Source of the DNA: Candidatus Gemmiger stercorigallinarum
GTDB taxonomy: Bacteria > Bacillota > Clostridia > Oscillospirales > Ruminococcaceae
DNA length: 47,474 nucleotides
Reading direction: 5' to 3'
Assembly (NCBI GenBank): GCA_019119495.1
Contig: DWWX01000013.1
Coordinates: 1-47,474, forward strand
Positions 1 to 8,408 of the stretch are shown piece after piece. Numbering within the stretch: the stretch's first letter is position 1; the number at the start of each line of letters is the position of its first letter. A program made the translations under genes and the position numbers. The notes under the pieces are model-generated. The model was not told where the DNA came from. It saw nothing but the letters and a program-made list of their open reading frames with translations, and did no database searches.

Positions 1-1301
<1,301 letters not shown>

Positions 1302-1324
1302 AATAGATGATCTCCTCTCTATGG

Positions 1325-1352
1325 GGGCGCGGCGGGTACTGGCCCGGCGCCC
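1325..1352 (-). other. GC hairpin in the grpE-dnaK intergenic leader
   Basis: GGGCGC (1325-1330) pairs with GCGCCC (1347-1352) and CGGG (1333-1336) with CCCG (1343-1346), with a two-base bulge. It lies just upstream of the dnaK ribosome site in the mRNA. There is no T-run, so it is not a terminator; it could stabilise a processed dnaK transcript. Function is inference only. Confidence 0.4.
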
Positions 1353-1468
1353 GGCTCCCTATTGAAAACATGTGGTTGATTTTTGATTTATGTGATCGGG
1401 CTGTTGCTTCCGCGTTCTTTCTTTATTCGCGGAGGTCGCGGCCCGTCATGCCTTTGGGGTGCTTTGGT

Positions 1469-2134
1469 TTATTCGGCTACCACAACGGTGGCGTGGCGGA
1501 TGACCTTGTCGCCGATCATGTAGCCTTTCTGGTAGACCTGCACCACGCTGCCGCTCTCCTGCCCTTCGGCGGGGGGCACCTGCTGCACGGCGTTCATAAA
1601 GTTGGGGTCAAAGGGCTTGCCCAGCGCCTCGATCTCGGTCACGTGCAGCTTTTCCAGCGCCTTGGCGGCGGTGTCCAGCGTCATCACGACGCCTTTTTTG
1701 TAGTTGTCGTCGGTGCAGGCGGCGTTGGCTGCCATATCCAGCGTATCCAGGATGCCCAGGATCTGGCTGACCGCGTGGGAGACGCCGTCGTTGAATTTCT
1801 GGTCAGCCTCCCGCGCCGAACGCTTGCGGTAGTTGTCGTACTCGGCGGCGGTGCGCAGCAGCTGGTCGCGCAGGTCGCCGGCCTTTTTCTCGGCCGCCTC
1901 CAGCTTTGCCTTGGTGGCCTCCAGTTCCTTGGCGGTCTTGCCGCCGAACCAGTCCTTTTTCTGCTTGCCCTGCTCCGGCTTTTTGCCGTCGGGCTGGGGC
2001 GCCTCGGCTGCAGGTTCTGCCTGTGCGGAGGTCTCAGGCGCTGCGGCCGGCTGCGATGCCTCGGCCGTCTCGGCCTGGGGGGCAGCCTCCGTTTCCCCGG
2101 CCTGCGTGCCGGGAACCTTGGTTTCTTCGCTCAT
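1469..2134 (-). CDS. grpE: Nucleotide exchange factor GrpE
   Basis: GrpE releases ADP from DnaK. The 221-aa product has a long acidic, alanine/glutamate-rich and presumably disordered N-terminus (about residues 1-75). A coiled-coil segment follows (LEATKAKLEAAEKKAGDLRD), then the conserved core ending EVIRH-type (DKVIRHATVVVAE). The C-terminal beta domain carries GKPFDPNFMNAV and VVQVYQKGYMIGDKVIR, which are diagnostic. The longer upstream frame has no family similarity; the ATG at 2134 has GACAGGAGGA upstream (2141-2150). Its start overlaps the hrcA stop by four bases (ATGA), so translation is coupled. The acidic extension is longer than in Bacillus GrpE. Confidence 0.97.
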   Translation of the reverse strand: MSEETKVPGTQAGETEAAPQAETAEASQPAAAPETSAQAEPAAEAPQPDGKKPEQGKQKKDWFGGKTAKELEATKAKLEAAEKKAGDLRDQLLRTAAEYDNYRKRSAREADQKFNDGVSHAVSQILGILDTLDMAANAACTDDNYKKGVVMTLDTAAKALEKLHVTEIEALGKPFDPNFMNAVQQVPPAEGQESGSVVQVYQKGYMIGDKVIRHATVVVAE

Positions 2135-3156
2135 GTTTGTTCCTCCTGTCGTTTGCCGGACATGCTCTGGCCGAGCCTGGCGGCAAAATAATCCAGAATG
2201 GGGATCAGCCTGCGGAAATCCATCCGGCTGGAGCCGATCAGCGCCATGCTGCCGGTCAGGCCGCCGCCCGCAAGGTAACGCTTGCAGACAACGCACAGGT
2301 TGGGCATGGCGGGGTCAAAATCGTCCCCCAGCTTGGCGGTAACGCGGCCGCCCTCCGGCTCGATCAGCTCGGTGGCGGCTTCGGTGTCGGAGAAGATCTC
2401 CAGCAGCTCGCCCAGGTTTTGGCGGACGTCCTGCTTTTGTGCCAGGTACTGGGCGCCTTCCAGGTAGACCTGGGGGCCGGTGCGGACCAGTGCCTCGGCC
2501 GCCGCCACCACCGGCCACAGCCTTGCCCCCGCCGCCATGCGCAGGCTGGCGGAAAGCATGGGGGTCAGGTCCTCCGGCGAGACAAAGGTCAGGTTCTGGT
2601 TCAGCAGCTGGGCCAGCTGGGCCGCGTCGCTGCGGGAAAGCCCGGTGTCCACCCTGGCCACGCGGGTGCGGACCCCGCCGGCGCTGGTGACCGCCAGCAC
2701 CGCCGCCGAGTAGCGGCCCACCTGCACCACCTCAAAATGGGCGATGCACAGGTCGTCGGCGCGGGGGGTGCTGGCCGCCGCGGCGCAGCCGGTGTAATCG
2801 GCCAGTGCGCGGGCGGCGGCAGGGGCCAGCTTTTCGGGCTCGGCGTCCATGGCGTCAAACAGTGCGTCAACTTTCCGCCGGTCCTCGTCCGCCAGGGCCA
2901 TGGCGTCGGGGCCTTGCAGCAGGTGATCCAGATAATAGCGGTACCCTTTTGCGCTGGGCACGCGGCCGGCGCTGGTGTGGGGCTGTTCCAGAAGGCCCAG
3001 CCGGGTCAGCGCCGCCATCTCGTTGCGCAGCGTGGCGCTGGACACCGCCATGTCGAAATAGCTGGCCAGCAGGCCGGAGCCCACCGGTTCGCCGTCCAGC
3101 GCATACAGGGCGACGATAGCTTCCAGGATACGCTGCTTGCGTGCGTCCATTGCCAT
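2131..3156 (-). CDS. hrcA: Heat-inducible transcription repressor HrcA
   Basis: Repressor of class I heat-shock genes; it binds CIRCE when GroEL keeps it folded. 341 aa, the usual family length. The N-terminal winged helix holds ATLRNEMAALTRLGLLEQPH and the family signature HTSAGRVPSAKGYRYYLD (about residues 55-80); the C-terminal GAF-like HrcA domain follows. The ATG at 3156 (MAMDARKQ) sits 8 bases from AGGAGG. The in-frame ATG two codons later would be 14 bases away, so the first is preferred. First gene of the hrcA-grpE-dnaK operon; a perfect CIRCE lies 43 bases upstream, giving autoregulation. Confidence 0.98.
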   Translation of the reverse strand: MAMDARKQRILEAIVALYALDGEPVGSGLLASYFDMAVSSATLRNEMAALTRLGLLEQPHTSAGRVPSAKGYRYYLDHLLQGPDAMALADEDRRKVDALFDAMDAEPEKLAPAAARALADYTGCAAAASTPRADDLCIAHFEVVQVGRYSAAVLAVTSAGGVRTRVARVDTGLSRSDAAQLAQLLNQNLTFVSPEDLTPMLSASLRMAAGARLWPVVAAAEALVRTGPQVYLEGAQYLAQKQDVRQNLGELLEIFSDTEAATELIEPEGGRVTAKLGDDFDPAMPNLCVVCKRYLAGGGLTGSMALIGSSRMDFRRLIPILDYFAARLGQSMSGKRQEEQT

Positions 3157-3198
3157 CTGTGCCGCCTCCTGTCCATGGGTTTTGTTTCGGGTTTGGTT

Positions 3199-3225
3199 TT
3201 AGCACTCTATGTTCCTGAGTGCTAA
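3199..3225 (-). promoter_or_regulatory. CIRCE operator for HrcA
   Basis: TTAGCACTC - 9 bases - GAGTGCTAA, a perfect match to the CIRCE consensus. It overlaps the expected transcription start, immediately downstream of the -10 box at 3230-3235. Confidence 0.98.
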
Positions 3226-3229
3226 ATCT

Positions 3230-3257
3230 ATTATATTCCAACCTCGGATTCTGTCAA
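3230..3257 (-). promoter_or_regulatory. Sigma-A promoter of hrcA-grpE-dnaK
   Basis: On the minus strand: -35 TTGACA (3252-3257), 16-base spacer, -10 TATAAT (3230-3235). Both hexamers are consensus, and the operator CIRCE begins at about +1. Confidence 0.93.
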
Positions 3258-3344
3258 GGGGGTTGGCAAAAACTTTTGAAAGTTTAACAGTTTCGTCACA
3301 AACCCCGCCGGGCAGGCCGTCTGCGCCGCGGGGCAGACGCAAAG

Positions 3345-3377
3345 CGCCGCCGCAGGCAAAGCCATTCTGCGGCGGCG
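3345..3377 (-). terminator. Stem-loop after spoVT
   Basis: CGCCGCCGCAG (3345-3355) pairs perfectly with CTGCGGCGGCG (3367-3377) across an 11-base loop. It starts 8 bases beyond the spoVT stop on the minus strand. The following minus-strand tract (CTTTGCG) is only weakly T-rich, so termination may be partial. Confidence 0.6.
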
Positions 3378-3384
3378 TTTGCTG

Positions 3385-3939
3385 TCACTCTTCCATCCAG
3401 CGCGCCAGAAAGCTGGCGGCAATGCGCACGGCGCCGGTCTCGGCATCGTCGGGCGGGTCGGCCCGGTCGGGGCTGAGCAGGCAGACGCCGCCCTCGATAT
3501 CGCCGCTGACCACGATGGGCGCGGCGCAGCCCAGCACCTGGCCGCCCGCACCGCTGACCGCCTGCACCCGGCGGCCGGGGTCGGCGGGGGCGGTGTAGAC
3601 GCTGCGGGACGCCAGCAGCTTTTCCAGCTCGCGGGTGATGGGCCGGCCCAGCATGCCCTCCTTGGCGGCTTTGGGGCTGCCGGCCGCCGCCACCACCGCC
3701 TCCCGGTCGCAGACCAGCACCGGCACGCCCAGGCTTTTGGCCAGGACCTCGGCGTAAACGTCGGCCAGCTCGTTCAGCTCCAAAAGGGGCGAGTATTTTT
3801 TGAAGATGACCTCGCCGTCGGGCGCGGTAAAAATTTCCAGCGCGTCGCCCTGGCGGATGCGCTGGGTGCGGCGGATCTCCTTGGGGATGACCACCCGGCC
3901 CAGCTCGTCGATGCGGCGCACGATGCCTGTTGCTTTCAT
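3385..3939 (-). CDS. spoVT: Stage V sporulation regulator SpoVT-like, AbrB/GAF protein
   Basis: Transcription factor of the AbrB superfamily. The product is 184 aa (Bacillus SpoVT is about 178). An N-terminal swapped-hairpin AbrB domain (MKATGIVRRIDELGRVVIPK, then EIRRTQRIRQGDALEIF) is followed by a GAF-like domain (about residues 55-180; ITRELEKLLASR near 90). The annotated frame runs upstream, but the ATG at 3939 has GGGAGGGT before it and starts exactly where the family starts. SpoVT in spore formers is a forespore regulator; here it shows only that sporulation-derived regulation is retained. It is monocistronic, divergent from the NUDIX gene, with no sigma-A promoter seen in front of it; a forespore sigma factor promoter is possible. 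Confidence 0.93.
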   Translation of the reverse strand: MKATGIVRRIDELGRVVIPKEIRRTQRIRQGDALEIFTAPDGEVIFKKYSPLLELNELADVYAEVLAKSLGVPVLVCDREAVVAAAGSPKAAKEGMLGRPITRELEKLLASRSVYTAPADPGRRVQAVSGAGGQVLGCAAPIVVSGDIEGGVCLLSPDRADPPDDAETGAVRIAASFLARWMEE

Positions 3940-4073
3940 AGATTTACCCTCCCAGATGGTGGCCGCGCGGCGCGGGTCGGCTGCGGCCCGGCGCCGCGCG
4001 GTGCCTTTTTTTGACAATCCGGGGTTATTGTTCCGCCGGGCAAGGCAAAATATACCTGCCGGGGAGCCGGGGC

Positions 4074-4102
4074 TTTTCAATCGCCCGCACAGGCGGTATA
4101 CT
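4074..4102 (+). promoter_or_regulatory. Probable promoter of the NUDIX gene
   Basis: TTTTCA (4074-4079), 17-base spacer, TATACT (4097-4102); about 52 bases upstream of the ribosome site. Confidence 0.5.
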
Positions 4103-4160
4103 ATAAAAGATAAAACCACAGCCCCCGGCGCGGCCGGGCGGCAGGAGGGAACGCACAAAC

Positions 4161-4640
4161 ATGGCAGAACTTTTGCAGACGACGCTGTGCTACCTGGAAC
4201 GGGACGGCTGCTACCTGATGCTGCACCGCGTCAAGAAAAAGAAGGACGTGAACCGGGACAAGTGGATCGGCGTGGGCGGCAAGTTTGAGCCTGGCGAGGA
4301 TGCCCTGGCCTGCGTTTTGCGCGAGGTGCGGGAGGAGACCGGCTACACGATGGACAGGCCGCGGTACCGGGGCGTGCTGGATTTTACCTGCCCGCCCTGG
4401 CCGCCGGAGCAGATCCACCTGTTCACCTGCACCGAGTTTTCCGGCACGCCCTGCCCCTGCGACGAGGGCGAGCTGGCCTGGGTGCCCAAGGACAAGATCC
4501 AGGACCTGCCCATCTGGACCGGCGACAAGCTGTTTTTCCGCCTGCTGGCGGAGGAGGCGCCGTTTTTCCACCTGGAACTGTACTACGACGGCGACACACT
4601 GACCCGCGCCGTGCTGGACGGCGCCCCGCTGGCGCTGTGA
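4161..4640 (+). CDS. NUDIX hydrolase, MutT/8-oxo-dGTP diphosphatase type
   Basis: Hydrolyses a nucleoside diphosphate-linked substrate; the closest group is 8-oxo-dGTP diphosphatase (nucleotide pool sanitation). 159 aa with a complete NUDIX box G-x5-E-x7-REVREETGY at residues about 39-61, supplying the Mg-binding glutamates. MAELLQTTLCYLERDG and KWIGVGGKFEPGE match the MutT-like subgroup. The start at 4161 has an AGGAGGGA site 8-9 bases upstream. The gene stands alone, divergent from spoVT and convergent with the Crp-family gene, with a shared hairpin between them. Exact substrate cannot be set from sequence. Confidence 0.9.
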   Translation: MAELLQTTLCYLERDGCYLMLHRVKKKKDVNRDKWIGVGGKFEPGEDALACVLREVREETGYTMDRPRYRGVLDFTCPPWPPEQIHLFTCTEFSGTPCPCDEGELAWVPKDKIQDLPIWTGDKLFFRLLAEEAPFFHLELYYDGDTLTRAVLDGAPLAL

Positions 4641-4660
4641 CGTCCCAAACAGAAACGCAA

Positions 4661-4696
4661 AGCCCGCTGCCCCCGGAATTTCGGGAGCAGCGGGCT
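4661..4696. terminator. Bidirectional terminator between NUDIX and Crp-family genes
   Basis: AGCCCGCTGC-CCCCG (4661-4675) pairs with CGGG-A-GCAGCGGGCT (4682-4696). Short T-rich tracts follow on the plus strand (CTTTTTGG) and, more weakly, on the minus strand (TTTGCGTTTC). It lies between two convergent genes. Confidence 0.8.
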
Positions 4697-4712
4697 GCTG
4701 CTTTTTGGCTTT

Positions 4713-5330
4713 TTACTCTGCCTCGGTCCGGCCGGCGTCCGGCTGCGGCCGGATCGTATCCTGCTCCCGCACGGTGCGGCGCAGGCGGCTGAGGGTGACG
4801 TTGGTCATCTGCAGGAAGGATGCGATGTATTTGTTGTTGATGGTCTCCACCAGGCCGGGGTATTCCTGCAGGAACCAGCGGTACCGCTCCATGGCGCTGC
4901 CCCGGTAAATGACCATCTGCATCTTGACGGCCCGCCGCAGAGACTGTTCCAGCAGGGTGTTGTACAGCTGCAAACAGACAAAGGAGCTTTGCACCAGCTG
5001 CGCCACCAGGTCGGTGGGCAGGCAGAGCACCTCGCTGTCGGTCAGGGCCATCATCGAGGCGACGGCCGGCTCAGTCAGCGAGAAAGACGGCATGGTCGTA
5101 TCGCCCGTGTGGCAGCAAAAACAGGTGACGACTTCCTCGCCCTCGGAATTCTGCGAGAAACCGCACAGGCAGCCGCCGAGCACAAAGCCGATCTCCCTGG
5201 GCACCTCGCCCTCGCGCGCCAGTATCTCCCGCCGGGCCAGGCGGCGGACCCTGGTTACGGGCAGCAGGCTCCGGATCAGCGCCTCGTCCTGTATCTTCAA
5301 CACATCCCGGTAAAACTCGTATGCTTCCAT
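4713..5330 (-). CDS. Crp/Fnr-family transcriptional regulator
   Basis: 205-aa regulator: a cyclic-nucleotide-binding-like jelly roll (about residues 20-125) and a C-terminal winged helix (about 150-195) with YIASFLQMTNVTLSRLRR, the typical Crp recognition helix. The effector pocket lacks the canonical cAMP phosphate cassette (no clear FGExAL...R), and no N-terminal Fnr-type cysteine cluster is present (the cysteines GGCLCGF and CFCCH are scattered), so the signal is unknown. Starts at 5330 (MEAYEFYRDV). Single gene; a GATAA-N6-TTATC inverted repeat about 85 bases upstream may be its own operator. Target genes are not evident. Confidence 0.88.
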   Translation of the reverse strand: MEAYEFYRDVLKIQDEALIRSLLPVTRVRRLARREILAREGEVPREIGFVLGGCLCGFSQNSEGEEVVTCFCCHTGDTTMPSFSLTEPAVASMMALTDSEVLCLPTDLVAQLVQSSFVCLQLYNTLLEQSLRRAVKMQMVIYRGSAMERYRWFLQEYPGLVETINNKYIASFLQMTNVTLSRLRRTVREQDTIRPQPDAGRTEAE

Positions 5331-5415
5331 GGCGTTTCTTCCTCCCCGTTTTCCCCACTGCCGGGCACATGCGCCGGCAGCGGCATCCGCATTTCATCCC
5401 ATGCTTTTCACATCT

Positions 5416-5431
5416 GATAACGAATATTATC
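5416..5431. promoter_or_regulatory. Inverted repeat upstream of the Crp-family gene
   Basis: GATAA-N6-TTATC lies in a locally AT-rich patch between the regulator and the membrane protein gene. It is a candidate binding site for the adjacent regulator; the half-sites differ from the TGTGA or TTGAT of Crp or Fnr. Inference. Confidence 0.35.
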
Positions 5432-5502
5432 ATATTCTCGGAAAGGATGCAAGGCCCTTTTGCCGCAGCGCCGCCGCATTTTTGTACGCCGGCCGCCCGC
5501 GG

Positions 5503-6849
5503 TCAGTCCCTTTTTCGGCGCAGCCGCTGCCGGGCGGCGGACAGGCTGCACGCCTGGTACACAAACGCCAGCCCTGCGAACACCGTGACGCCCAGGCTGC
5601 GCCAGGTGAACCACCCGTGCTGGATGGAATGGGTGCGCAGCAGCGCCAGCCAGGCCGGGGCGGACAGCGCCGCCAGCAGCAGCGGCAGCGCGGCGCAAAG
5701 CGCCTGCCGGCTGCGCAGGCACAGAGCAAACAGCGCCGCGCACACCAGCACCGCGGCGATCAGCGGCCAGAACAGCCCGCGGCTGTTCAATGTATCGTAG
5801 ACAAAGCGGAAGATATTGCCCCAGGTCAGCTCCATGCCGTGCCAGGTATCCGCCGAGGTGCGCACCGCCGCCTGGTGCAGCGCGTCGCCCACAATGTCCT
5901 GCCCGGTGACCAGCCCGGCCAGCACCCATTTGGACGCCCAGCACAGCGCGTAACCGGCGCCCCAGCAGACCGCGCCGCCTGCCACCGCGCCGCAGCGGCG
6001 CAGCGGCGCCCGGCTGCCGGGCACGCGGGGGTCCAAAAGCCAGACGGTCAGCGGCAGGCCCAGGGTCAGGATGGGGGTGACCAGCAGGTCCAAAAAGGAG
6101 GTGCACACCCCCACCGCCACCAGCCCCACGGCCAGCGTACCGGCGGCGCGGGGCTTTGCCAGCACCCACAGGCAGGCAGCGTAGCCGATGGCAAAGCAGG
6201 TAAAAAACTGCACCTGGCGTGGCGCAAAAAAGGCCGACACCGCCAGCTGGCTGACGGCGAACCATACCGCCGGCCAGCGGCCGCAGACCTTCCACAGCCG
6301 CCAAAGCAGCGCGCCAGCCAGCAGCAAAAACACGATGTAGTTGACCACCCGCACCTGCCCGTAGGTCAAAACCAGCAAAAGCGGGCGCAGCCAGATCAGG
6401 TAGCCGTGCCAGTACCGCGCGTAGGAGAAAGGCTCCAGCCCGGTGTCCGCGCCGGCAAGCCCCCGGTCGCGGGCGACCAGATAGGTCTGCAGGTCGTCGG
6501 GCAGCGTCTCGAAGTTGTCCACGTTGTAGGCGGCGGCGGTCATCATGGCGGTCAGGGGGTCGCTCTCGTCGGCGGCGGCAGCCTCAAACAGCATGATGGT
6601 GTCGGTGTAGTTGTCCATCTGGAACAGCTTGAAGCCGAAGAGTTCCGGGTACAGCCCCTCCTGCTGCAAAAGCGGCACCGAGCGGGCGATGTTTGCCCGC
6701 ACCGGCCCGCCGGGCAGCGCAAAGGCCGCCAGCAGCAGCAAAAACAGCGCCGCCAGCGTGACGGCAAACACCGCCGCGGCGCGGCCGGTAAAGCGGGCGG
6801 CGCGGCGGGCGGGGGTGGATGGATGTTCGGCGTGGTCAGGCCTGGGCAT
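5503..6849 (-). CDS. Polytopic membrane protein of unknown function
   Basis: 448 aa. After a short arginine-rich cytoplasmic tail, helix one is at about residues 26-47 (VFAVTLAALFLLLLAAFALP). Then an extracytoplasmic loop of about 100 residues is rich in acidic and aromatic residues, followed by about 8-9 further hydrophobic segments and a basic C-terminus (SAARQRLRRKRD). This layout, one helix, a large first loop and a bundle of helices, resembles GT-C-type glycosyltransferases or the DUF-type membrane proteins near wall genes, but no catalytic signature was recognised. The start at 6849 is preceded by AAAGGAGC. It lies downstream of ftsW on the same strand and has its own promoter at 7033-7061. 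Function not assigned. Confidence 0.75.
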   Translation of the reverse strand: MPRPDHAEHPSTPARRAARFTGRAAAVFAVTLAALFLLLLAAFALPGGPVRANIARSVPLLQQEGLYPELFGFKLFQMDNYTDTIMLFEAAAADESDPLTAMMTAAAYNVDNFETLPDDLQTYLVARDRGLAGADTGLEPFSYARYWHGYLIWLRPLLLVLTYGQVRVVNYIVFLLLAGALLWRLWKVCGRWPAVWFAVSQLAVSAFFAPRQVQFFTCFAIGYAACLWVLAKPRAAGTLAVGLVAVGVCTSFLDLLVTPILTLGLPLTVWLLDPRVPGSRAPLRRCGAVAGGAVCWGAGYALCWASKWVLAGLVTGQDIVGDALHQAAVRTSADTWHGMELTWGNIFRFVYDTLNSRGLFWPLIAAVLVCAALFALCLRSRQALCAALPLLLAALSAPAWLALLRTHSIQHGWFTWRSLGVTVFAGLAFVYQACSLSAARQRLRRKRD

Positions 6850-7006
6850 GGCAAAAAGCTCCTTTATGGTCCCGGCTGCGGGGCGGCCGCAGAGGGGCGG
6901 GATTTGGCGGCAACAGCGGCAGGGGCCGGTCTTTTCCGGCGCGGCGGGCCTTTCTGCCCGGCCGGGCCGAAACGCGGCAGCGCAAACGGCGGCCGGGCAG
7001 ACAAAC

Positions 7007-7032
7007 GGGAGGGCAGGCTCCCCTGCCCTCCC
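7007..7032 (-). terminator. Hairpin at the end of ftsW
   Basis: GGGAGGGCAGG (7007-7017), loop CTCC, CCTGCCCTCCC (7022-7032). On the minus strand it lies 50 bases beyond the ftsW stop and is followed by GTTTGTC, a weak T-tract. It also coincides with the predicted start of the next transcript. Confidence 0.5.
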
Positions 7033-7061
7033 ATTATACTAAAACCGGCCGGCGGCTTCAA
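7033..7061 (-). promoter_or_regulatory. Probable promoter of the membrane protein gene
   Basis: Minus strand: TTGAAG (7056-7061), 17-base spacer, TATAAT (7033-7038), located in the ftsW-membrane protein gap. Confidence 0.6.
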
Positions 7062-7082
7062 CCGCCATGGCCCGGCGTGCCG

Positions 7083-8258
7083 CTAGGCCGCGTCCGCCTG
7101 GCGGGAGACCGACAGCACAATGCCCATCTCTCCCAGCAGCATCATCAGGCTGGTGCCGCCGGAAGAGAAAAACGGCAGGCTGATGCCGGTGTTGGGGATG
7201 GTGTTGGTGACCACCGCGATGTTCAGCACCGCCTGCAGGATCACCTGCACAACAAAGCCCACCACCAGCAGCGCGCCGAACCGGTCCTTTGCCCGCACCG
7301 CAATGGACATGCCCCGCAAAAGCAGCAGCAGAAACAGCCCGATGACCACCGCCGCTCCCACAAAGCCCAGTTCCTCGCACAAAATCGAGAAGATAAAGTC
7401 GTTCTGCGGTTCGGGGACGTAGAGGTATTTCTGCCGGCTGTTGCCCAGCCCCAGCCCGGCAATGCCGCCCGACGCGATGGCGTACAGGCTTTGGATGGTC
7501 TGGTGGCCCTCACCCAGGGGGTCGGCAAAGGGGTCCTGCCAGCTGGCCAGGCGGTCGGCGGCGTAGGGCACCAGCTCCGGCAGCAAAATGACCGCCGCCG
7601 CAATGGCCGCCGCAGCCGCCGCCCCCGCCAGCCCGAACCACTTGAGCCCGGTGCCGCCCACAAACATCAATACCGCCCCGATGCCCAAGATCAGCAGCGT
7701 GCCGGACAGGTGCGGCTCCAGCAGCATCAACACCGTGACCGCGGCCAAAATGACCGCAAAGGGCAGCACCCCGGTGGTAAAGGTTTTCATCCTGTCATGG
7801 TTGAGCGAGATGATGTGCGAAAATACCAGCACCACCGAGAATTTGGCGATCTCGCTGGGCTGCAGCGTGCCCAGGCCGGGCAGCACGATCCACCGCTTGC
7901 AGCCGTTGTATTCCGGCATGAACAGCACCACCGCCAAAAGCAGCAGCGAAAGCCCCATCAGCGGCCAGGCCAGCCTGTGCCAGACGTGGTAATCCACAAA
8001 GGAGGCCGCGTACATGGCCGCCACCCCCAGTGCCGCAAACAGCAGCTGGGGGCGGATGTAGGTGTAGGCGTCGCCCCGGCGGTACAGCGCCACCGCGTAC
8101 CCGGCCGAGAACAGAACCACCAGCCCCAGGCAGACCAGCGCCAGCAGTATGGCCAGAAACGGCAGATCCAGCGCCGGGGCGGCGCGCAGCCGGCGGCGCA
8201 GGCCGGCCAGCGCACGGCCGGGACCGCGCCGGGGCTGACGGTAGACGGTTTTTTCCAT
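7083..8258 (-). CDS. ftsW: SEDS-family peptidoglycan polymerase, FtsW/RodA
   Basis: Integral membrane glycosyltransferase that polymerises lipid II into glycan strands with a partner class B penicillin-binding protein, at the septum (FtsW) or side wall (RodA). 391 aa, family length, about ten membrane segments. SEDS signatures are present: GLGTLQPSEIAKF near residue 130, the extracellular loop with WQDPFADPLGEGHQTIQSLYAI around 245, GLGLGNSRQKYLYVPEPQNDFIFSILCEELG around 270-300, and PNTGISLPFFSSGGTSLMML near 365. The last two favour FtsW/SpoVE. The start at 8258 follows AAAGGGGG. It is a separate unit from the SpoIID chimera upstream, from which it is divided by a strong terminator. Confidence 0.94.
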   Translation of the reverse strand: MEKTVYRQPRRGPGRALAGLRRRLRAAPALDLPFLAILLALVCLGLVVLFSAGYAVALYRRGDAYTYIRPQLLFAALGVAAMYAASFVDYHVWHRLAWPLMGLSLLLLAVVLFMPEYNGCKRWIVLPGLGTLQPSEIAKFSVVLVFSHIISLNHDRMKTFTTGVLPFAVILAAVTVLMLLEPHLSGTLLILGIGAVLMFVGGTGLKWFGLAGAAAAAAIAAAVILLPELVPYAADRLASWQDPFADPLGEGHQTIQSLYAIASGGIAGLGLGNSRQKYLYVPEPQNDFIFSILCEELGFVGAAVVIGLFLLLLLRGMSIAVRAKDRFGALLVVGFVVQVILQAVLNIAVVTNTIPNTGISLPFFSSGGTSLMMLLGEMGIVLSVSRQADAA

Positions 8259-8357
8259 AGCGGCGCCCCCTTTGCAGTACGGCCCCGGCGCATATGCGCA
8301 GAGGGGCCGCCCTTGTATTGTATGCGCAAGGGGGGCGGTTTAATCCCCGCGGGCAGC

Positions 8358-8402
8358 AAAAATCCCGCCCCGGCCTGACGGGAAAAGCAGGCCGGGGCGG
8401 GA
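8358..8402 (-). terminator. Rho-independent terminator after the thiI-cinA-chimera unit
   Basis: TCCCGCCCCGGCCTG (8363-8377) pairs with CAGGCCGGGGCGGGA (8388-8402). On the minus strand the stem is followed by TTTTT (8358-8362). It is very close to the stop codon at 8409. Confidence 0.92.
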
Positions 8403-8408
8403 GGAAAC

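Noticed and set aside
5329-7086. 585-codon plus-strand frame
   Set aside because: Shadow of the polytopic membrane protein gene; Gln/Arg/His-rich and without features.
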